Shown piece after piece: positions 50,367-54,033 of a stretch of 54,033 nucleotides of DNA (positions are counted from its first letter, which is position 1; every line of letters begins with the position of its first letter). The notes beneath the pieces are model-generated. The model ran no database searches. It saw only the letters and a program-made list of their open reading frames with translations, and was not told the DNA's origin. The DNA comes from an uncultured Veillonella sp. GTDB taxonomy: Bacteria; Bacillota; Negativicutes; Veillonellales; Veillonellaceae. The translations under genes and the position numbers were made by a program. Where the stretch lies: the NCBI GenBank assembly GCA_915066865.1, contig CAJZEE010000005.1, positions 1-54,033 on the forward strand, read 5' to 3'.

Positions 50367-50392
50367 TTGGCAAATGCCAGATGGAGGTTCTC

Positions 50393-51862
50393 ATGATTTT
50401 CCCTAGTCTTGACCGTGTGAAAGCTATCGCACCGGGCTACGATATCGTGCCTGTATATATGGAAATTTTATCCGACGTACGTACGCCGATTAGTGTGTTG
50501 AAAGCGTTAAAACAAGTGAGCAGTCATACGTACTTGCTTGAAAGTGCGGATAATAGTAATCATTGGGGCCGGTACTCCTTCTTGGGCTACGATCCTAAGA
50601 TTGAGCTCTTCTGCAAAAACCATAAAATGACCATCAAAGACGGTACGACACGTACCTTTGAGTGCTCTAATCCTGCCGCAGAAATTCGCAATATTTTGAG
50701 CCAATATAAAAGTCCTCACTTAGAAGAGTTACCAACTTTTACAGGTGGCTTTGTAGGTTACTTCGCATGTGAATATATTCGCTATATCGAGCCAACATTG
50801 GATTTCTCAACGCCAGATGATGACTCTGCGATGGTAAACGATGTAGACCTTATGCTCTTTGATAAGGTAATCGCCTTTGACCACTACAAAAATAAAATTT
50901 ATTTAATCGCTAACATTAGCACCAATGATTTGGAACGCAACTACAACAAGGCTGAGCTCGAATTGAAAGCATTAGCTGACCTCGTAGCGAACGGTAAAGA
51001 GGCTGACATTCCAAAAGGCATCCTTAAAACAGAATTTACTTCAGAATTTACAAAGGACGAGTTTGAAGCAGTTGTTAAAAAAACGCAATATTACATCAAG
51101 GAAGGGGATATCTTTCAATGCGTTGTATCTAATCGCCGCGAAGCAGAGTTTGAAGGTAGCTTGTTAAATGCATACCGCGTGTTGCGTACTTTAAATCCAT
51201 CTCCGTACATGTTCTATCTATCTGGTGGGGATGTAGAACTCACAGGTGCTTCTCCAGAAACTTTGGTGAAAATGACAGATGGTAAAATGTACACCTTCCC
51301 AATTGCAGGCACTATGCGTCGCGGTAAAAACGAAGCAGAGGATCTTGCCATTGAAGAAAAACTCATCAATGACGAAAAAGAATTGGCTGAACATAACATG
51401 CTCGTTGATCTTGGTCGCAACGATTTAGGTAAAATTTCTAAATTCGGTTCCGTAAAAGTAGAGGCGTTACATATGTTGCAACGTTTCTCCCATGTAATTC
51501 ACATTACATCTACTGTAAGTGGTGATATTCAAGACGGTAAAGATGCACTCGATGCTATCGGGGCTACACTGCCAGCAGGCACCTTGTCTGGGGCGCCTAA
51601 GATTCGTGCCATCGAGATTTTACACGAACTTGAGAAAAGCCCACGCGGCGTATACGGCGGTGCCGTAGGTTACATCGACTTCTCTGGTAATATGGACGTA
51701 TGTATTGGTATTCGCATGGCCATGAATAAAGGCGGTAAGGTCTATGTTCGCGCTGGTGCAGGCATCGTTCGAGATAGCGTTCCTGAAAGCGAGTTTAATG
51801 AAACCTTGATCAAAGGCCAATCCATGATTTCCGCAATTACAGATGCACAGGAGGTAGAATAA
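50393..51862 (+). CDS. trpE: Anthranilate synthase component I
   Basis: 489 residues from the ATG at 50393, which has GGAGG six bases upstream. A frame from 50351 begins inside the terminator stem and can be excluded. The chorismate-binding domain shows GDIFQCVVSNRREAEF, ASPETLVKM, FPIAGTMRRGKNEAED, LVDLGRNDLGK, and LPAGTLSGAPKIRAIEI. An N-terminal LLES-type element (TYLLESADNSNHWGRYSFLG), used for tryptophan feedback binding, is present, which favours TrpE over PabB. It makes anthranilate with TrpG, whose start overlaps the stop codon by one base. Confidence 0.96.
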   Translation: MIFPSLDRVKAIAPGYDIVPVYMEILSDVRTPISVLKALKQVSSHTYLLESADNSNHWGRYSFLGYDPKIELFCKNHKMTIKDGTTRTFECSNPAAEIRNILSQYKSPHLEELPTFTGGFVGYFACEYIRYIEPTLDFSTPDDDSAMVNDVDLMLFDKVIAFDHYKNKIYLIANISTNDLERNYNKAELELKALADLVANGKEADIPKGILKTEFTSEFTKDEFEAVVKKTQYYIKEGDIFQCVVSNRREAEFEGSLLNAYRVLRTLNPSPYMFYLSGGDVELTGASPETLVKMTDGKMYTFPIAGTMRRGKNEAEDLAIEEKLINDEKELAEHNMLVDLGRNDLGKISKFGSVKVEALHMLQRFSHVIHITSTVSGDIQDGKDALDAIGATLPAGTLSGAPKIRAIEILHELEKSPRGVYGGAVGYIDFSGNMDVCIGIRMAMNKGGKVYVRAGAGIVRDSVPESEFNETLIKGQSMISAITDAQEVE

Positions 51863-52428
51863 TGGTACTCCTTATAGATAATTACGATAGTTTCTCCTTT
51901 AATTTATATCAATTAGTAGGATCTATCAATCCAGATATTAAAGTTATCCGCAGCGATGAATTAACAGTTGAAGAAATCCGCGCTTTGAAACCAGACTATG
52001 TGATACTTTCACCAGGACCTGGCAGACCAGCTGATGCGGGCGTATACGAAGAGCTATTGCGCGAATGCAAAGGTGAATTCCCAATCCTCGGCGTATGCCT
52101 GGGACACCAAGCCATCGGCGAAGTATTCGGCGGCACCGTTTCCTACGCTAAACAAGTAATGCACGGCAAACAAAGCGTGGCGAAACAAGTACACCCATCC
52201 AAAATCCTTAAGGGCTTGCCTGAACAATTCGAAGTCGCACGATACCACTCCTTGGCAATTATTGACGAAACCATGCCAAGCGAACTCATCGTCACATCCA
52301 TTACAGACGACGGCGAAGTAATGAGCGTAGAACATAAAGACTACCCGATATATGGAGTGCAATTCCATCCGGAATCCATCATGACACCAAACGGGGAACA
52401 AATGATTCGCAATTTCTTATCTAAGTAG
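51862..52428 (+). CDS. trpG: Anthranilate synthase component II (glutamine amidotransferase)
   Basis: A 188-residue class I glutamine amidotransferase. It starts MVLLIDNYDSFSFNLYQL. Triad: Cys in ILGVCLGHQAIGE, and His and Glu in GVQFHPESIMT. SPGPGRPADAG is the oxyanion-region motif. It supplies ammonia to TrpE and may also serve PabB. Its start overlaps trpE (TAATG). A 476-base gap with several hairpins follows before trpD. Confidence 0.95.
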   Translation: MVLLIDNYDSFSFNLYQLVGSINPDIKVIRSDELTVEEIRALKPDYVILSPGPGRPADAGVYEELLRECKGEFPILGVCLGHQAIGEVFGGTVSYAKQVMHGKQSVAKQVHPSKILKGLPEQFEVARYHSLAIIDETMPSELIVTSITDDGEVMSVEHKDYPIYGVQFHPESIMTPNGEQMIRNFLSK

Positions 52429-52433
52429 CACTG

Positions 52434-52581
52434 TGGACCGGTATTTGCTTTAAATACCTTAGTAGTCGAGCTAGTGGCCCTAAAGCCTCCACTGGCCAGG
52501 TCTATCCCTTCGGGATAGGGCCAAAGTCGTTTTATGACCACCATCTCGACTAAACTTTAATTTAGAGCCAAATCCGGTCCC
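52434..52581. repeat. Structured repeat element B (trpG-trpD spacer)
   Basis: A long imperfect outer stem: GGACCGG (52435-52441) with CCGGTCC (52574-52580), then ATTTG/CAAAT, TTAAA/TTTAA and TTAGT(A)GTCGAG/CTCGACTAA. The core, read on the minus strand, is CGACTTTGGCC, then a hairpin CTATCCC-GAA-GGGATAG, then ACCTGGCCAGTGGAG. The boxes on both sides are identical to element A, while the hairpin and arms differ in sequence but remain paired. On the plus transcript the hairpin carries a C-TTCG-G tetraloop. Confidence 0.8.
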
Positions 52582-52624
52582 ATCACTACCATAAATAAAA
52601 AGTTGTAAATCATCATAAGGGAAG

Positions 52625-52643
52625 AGAACGGCTACGCCGTTCT
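52625..52643 (+). repeat. GC-rich hairpin in the trpG-trpD spacer
   Basis: AGAACGGC and GCCGTTCT pair perfectly around TAC, with an outer GGGA/TCCC pairing that extends it. No T run follows. Confidence 0.7.
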
Positions 52644-52664
52644 ATACTCCCGCCTCTTATAAAG

Positions 52665-52706
52665 AAATGACCTGTGCATTACTCCATATAATGCGCAGGA
52701 TCATTT
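52665..52706 (+). repeat. Stem-loop in the trpG-trpD spacer
   Basis: AAATGACCTGTGCATTA (52665-52681) pairs with TAATGCGCAGGATCATTT (52689-52706) with one bulge and one wobble. It is terminator-like in size but followed by only a weak T-rich stretch. Confidence 0.65.
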
Positions 52707-52721
52707 GATAATAGTTTGTTT

Positions 52722-52889
52722 GAGGGATATCTATTAAATTGGTATGGTTTTTAGCTGGATAGGTACGATTGGGTTATGTGCGAAGCCGACTTGGCGCCCC
52801 GCATAGCGGGGGGTGGTCACTTGGAGGCTGAGTGCATGACCCAATCGTTACCGACTAGGTAGAATGGTATTAATTTAATAGATATCCTC
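52722..52889. repeat. Structured repeat element C, directly before trpD
   Basis: Outermost arms GATATCTATTAAATT (52726-52740) and AATTTAATAGATATC (52872-52886) are perfect 15-bp inverted copies. Second arms ACGATTGGGT (52765-52774) and ACCCAATCGT (52839-52848) are extended by GGT and CATG pairs. The core reads CCGACTTGGCG, hairpin CCCCGC-ATA-GCGGGG, then GGTGGTCACTTGGAGGCT, a diverged version of the element A/B boxes in the opposite orientation to B. It ends at the ribosome site of trpD. Confidence 0.7.
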
Positions 52890-52904
52890 AAAAGGAGATT
52901 TAAA

Positions 52905-53915
52905 ATGATTAAAGACGCATTATATGCAGTAACGCATGGTCAGGATTTATCTTACAACCTTGCTAAAGATACAATGAACAAGATTATGAGCGGCGATGTA
53001 CCCGAGGTGCCTATGGCTGGTTTCTTATGCGCTTTAGCGGCAAAAGGCCCTACTGTCGATGAGGTTACGGCTTTTGCTGAGGTTATGCGCGAGAAGGCTG
53101 GTTCTGTGCCTCATGAAGGTACAGTTGTAGAAATCGTAGGTACTGGCGGTGATGAGGCTAATACTTTTAATATTTCTACGACTTCTGGCTTTATCATTTC
53201 TGCAGCAGGTATTCCTGTAGCGAAACATGGTAACCGCAGTGTATCTAGTAAATGTGGTGCTGCAGATTTAATTGAAGCGTTGGGCGCTAAATTAGAGCTT
53301 AACGGCGAGCAAAACGAAGCGGTTCTTAACAAAGCCAATATGTGCTTTATGTTTGCTCCTGTATATCACCAAGCTATGAAGTATGCAGGTCCTGTACGTA
53401 AGGCGTTGGGCGTTCGTACGGTGTTCAATATCCTAGGACCGTTGGCAAACCCTGCAGGCGCAACTGTGGAGTTGATGGGTGTGTACGATAAATCTCTGGT
53501 AGAACCGTTGGCTCGCGTATTGGCTAATCTTGGTGTTAAACGCGGTGCCGTGGTACATGGCTTCGACGGTCTAGATGAGATTACAGCTACCAACAAAACG
53601 TACGTATGCGAAATTAATAATGGTACTTTCACAAATTACGAATTCGATCCTAAGGAATATGGTTTCGAATACGCTGATAAAACTGAGCTTGAAGGCGGCG
53701 ACGCAACAGTAAATGCTGAGATTACACGCCGCGTTCTCGGTGGTGAGCAAGGCGGTAAACGTACCGCAGTTCTTCTCAATGCTGGCATGGCGATTTACCT
53801 TGCAAAAGATGGCATTACATTAGCAGAGGGCATTGAAGAGGCGAAACATATGATCGACTCTGGCAAGGCGCTTGCTACAATGGAACAGTTTGTGAAAGCA
53901 ACCCACGAGGTGTAA
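52905..53915 (+). CDS. trpD: Anthranilate phosphoribosyltransferase
   Basis: A 336-residue type IV phosphoribosyltransferase. The PRPP loop VGTGGDEANTFNIST and the anthranilate region KHGNRSVSSKCGAADLIEALG are intact, and VRKALGVRTVFNILGPLANPA follows. It transfers phosphoribose to anthranilate. An AAAAGGAG site lies nine bases before the ATG, at the foot of element C. trpC starts three bases after its stop codon. Confidence 0.96.
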   Translation: MIKDALYAVTHGQDLSYNLAKDTMNKIMSGDVPEVPMAGFLCALAAKGPTVDEVTAFAEVMREKAGSVPHEGTVVEIVGTGGDEANTFNISTTSGFIISAAGIPVAKHGNRSVSSKCGAADLIEALGAKLELNGEQNEAVLNKANMCFMFAPVYHQAMKYAGPVRKALGVRTVFNILGPLANPAGATVELMGVYDKSLVEPLARVLANLGVKRGAVVHGFDGLDEITATNKTYVCEINNGTFTNYEFDPKEYGFEYADKTELEGGDATVNAEITRRVLGGEQGGKRTAVLLNAGMAIYLAKDGITLAEGIEEAKHMIDSGKALATMEQFVKATHEV

Positions 53916-53918
53916 CCA

Positions 53919-54033
53919 TTGATTTTAGATAAGATTATAGAGGCTACCAAAATTCGGGTAGCCCAAGAAAAACAGGTGGAGTCTCCTGAGGCTGTGAAAG
54001 CAGCGGCTTTAGCGTTACCATCTGATACAGGAT
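53919..54033 (+). CDS. trpC: Indole-3-glycerol-phosphate synthase (3' partial)
   Basis: Only the first 38 codons lie in the window. They read (M)ILDKIIEATKIRVAQEKQ, then VESPEAVKAAALALPSDTG, the usual N-terminal helix of TrpC, from a TTG start at 53919 with GAGGTG six bases upstream. It closes the indole ring in tryptophan synthesis. The order trpE-G-D-C is the normal one. No ATG fits, so the TTG is the most likely start. Confidence 0.88.
   Translation, partial: MILDKIIEATKIRVAQEKQVESPEAVKAAALALPSDTG

Larger units (their letters stand above)
52429..52904. other. Long structured gap inside the trp operon
   Basis: 476 bases between trpG and trpD contain, in order, repeat element B (52434-52581), a GC-rich hairpin (52625-52643), a longer stem-loop (52665-52706) and repeat element C (52722-52889). 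No ORF or clear internal promoter was found. The trpD ribosome site begins right after element C. Confidence 0.8.

Noticed and set aside
50351..50392. Longer N-terminus for TrpE starting at 50351
   Set aside because: This ATG lies within the T-box terminator stem, has no ribosome site, and adds residues not found in TrpE; 50393 has GGAGG at proper spacing.

Overview
The window looks like chromosomal DNA of a Veillonella-type organism (Negativicutes, diderm Firmicutes). The reasons are low to moderate GC content, Firmicutes-style Shine-Dalgarno sites, a tryptophan T-box and a HisZ-HisG fusion, combined with outer-membrane hallmarks: a short periplasmic SLH/porin-like protein and an AsmA/TamB-like protein. 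The genus is recalled from protein similarity, not computed. I see no phage, insertion sequence, CRISPR array or rRNA. There is one tRNA gene, tRNA-Ser(GCU).

Layout. 1-2411: the end of a DUF969 gene, then DUF979 and pyroglutamyl peptidase pcp, a likely pyroglutamate (5-oxoproline) module. 2472-7451 (minus): a ribose operon in the order rbsK-rbsD-rbsA-rbsC-rbsB. 7772-10063: a small ORF, an NAD(P)-binding protein, an isochorismatase-like hydrolase and a type II toxin-antitoxin pair. 10204-13312: an ECF-type transporter whose S-like membrane domain is fused to an ATPase, followed by EcfA and EcfT. 13665-23854: a GNAT gene and then all histidine biosynthesis activities (hisJ, hisZG fusion, hisD, B, A, F, I, E, C, H). 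24136-33107: cstA, an AsmA-like protein, a copper-amine-oxidase-N-like protein, queF plus a membrane protein, cysK, cysE and dps.

33158-40842: tRNA-Ser, a truncated SLH-porin-like gene next to mntH, a PRTase-like protein, yaaA, hydE and an EF-G paralogue. 41125-46851: a YhcH-family protein, an EamA transporter, two M20-type amidohydrolases and a DcuC-type carrier. 46975-49920: an MFS exporter and two AT-rich DUF805-like membrane genes. 50033-54033: the trp operon (T-box, trpE, trpG, trpD, start of trpC).

The most unusual signal lies between genes. A structured repeat appears between rbsK and rbsD, between trpG and trpD, and in a diverged form just before trpD. Its core is conserved, while its hairpin and flanking arms differ in sequence but stay self-complementary. 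Other notable items are the HisZ-HisG fusion, a palindrome overlapping the likely his promoter, the S-domain/ATPase fusion, a 13-bp tandem array before a terminator, a nested inverted repeat upstream of the EF-G paralogue, and a possible leaderless AsmA-like gene.
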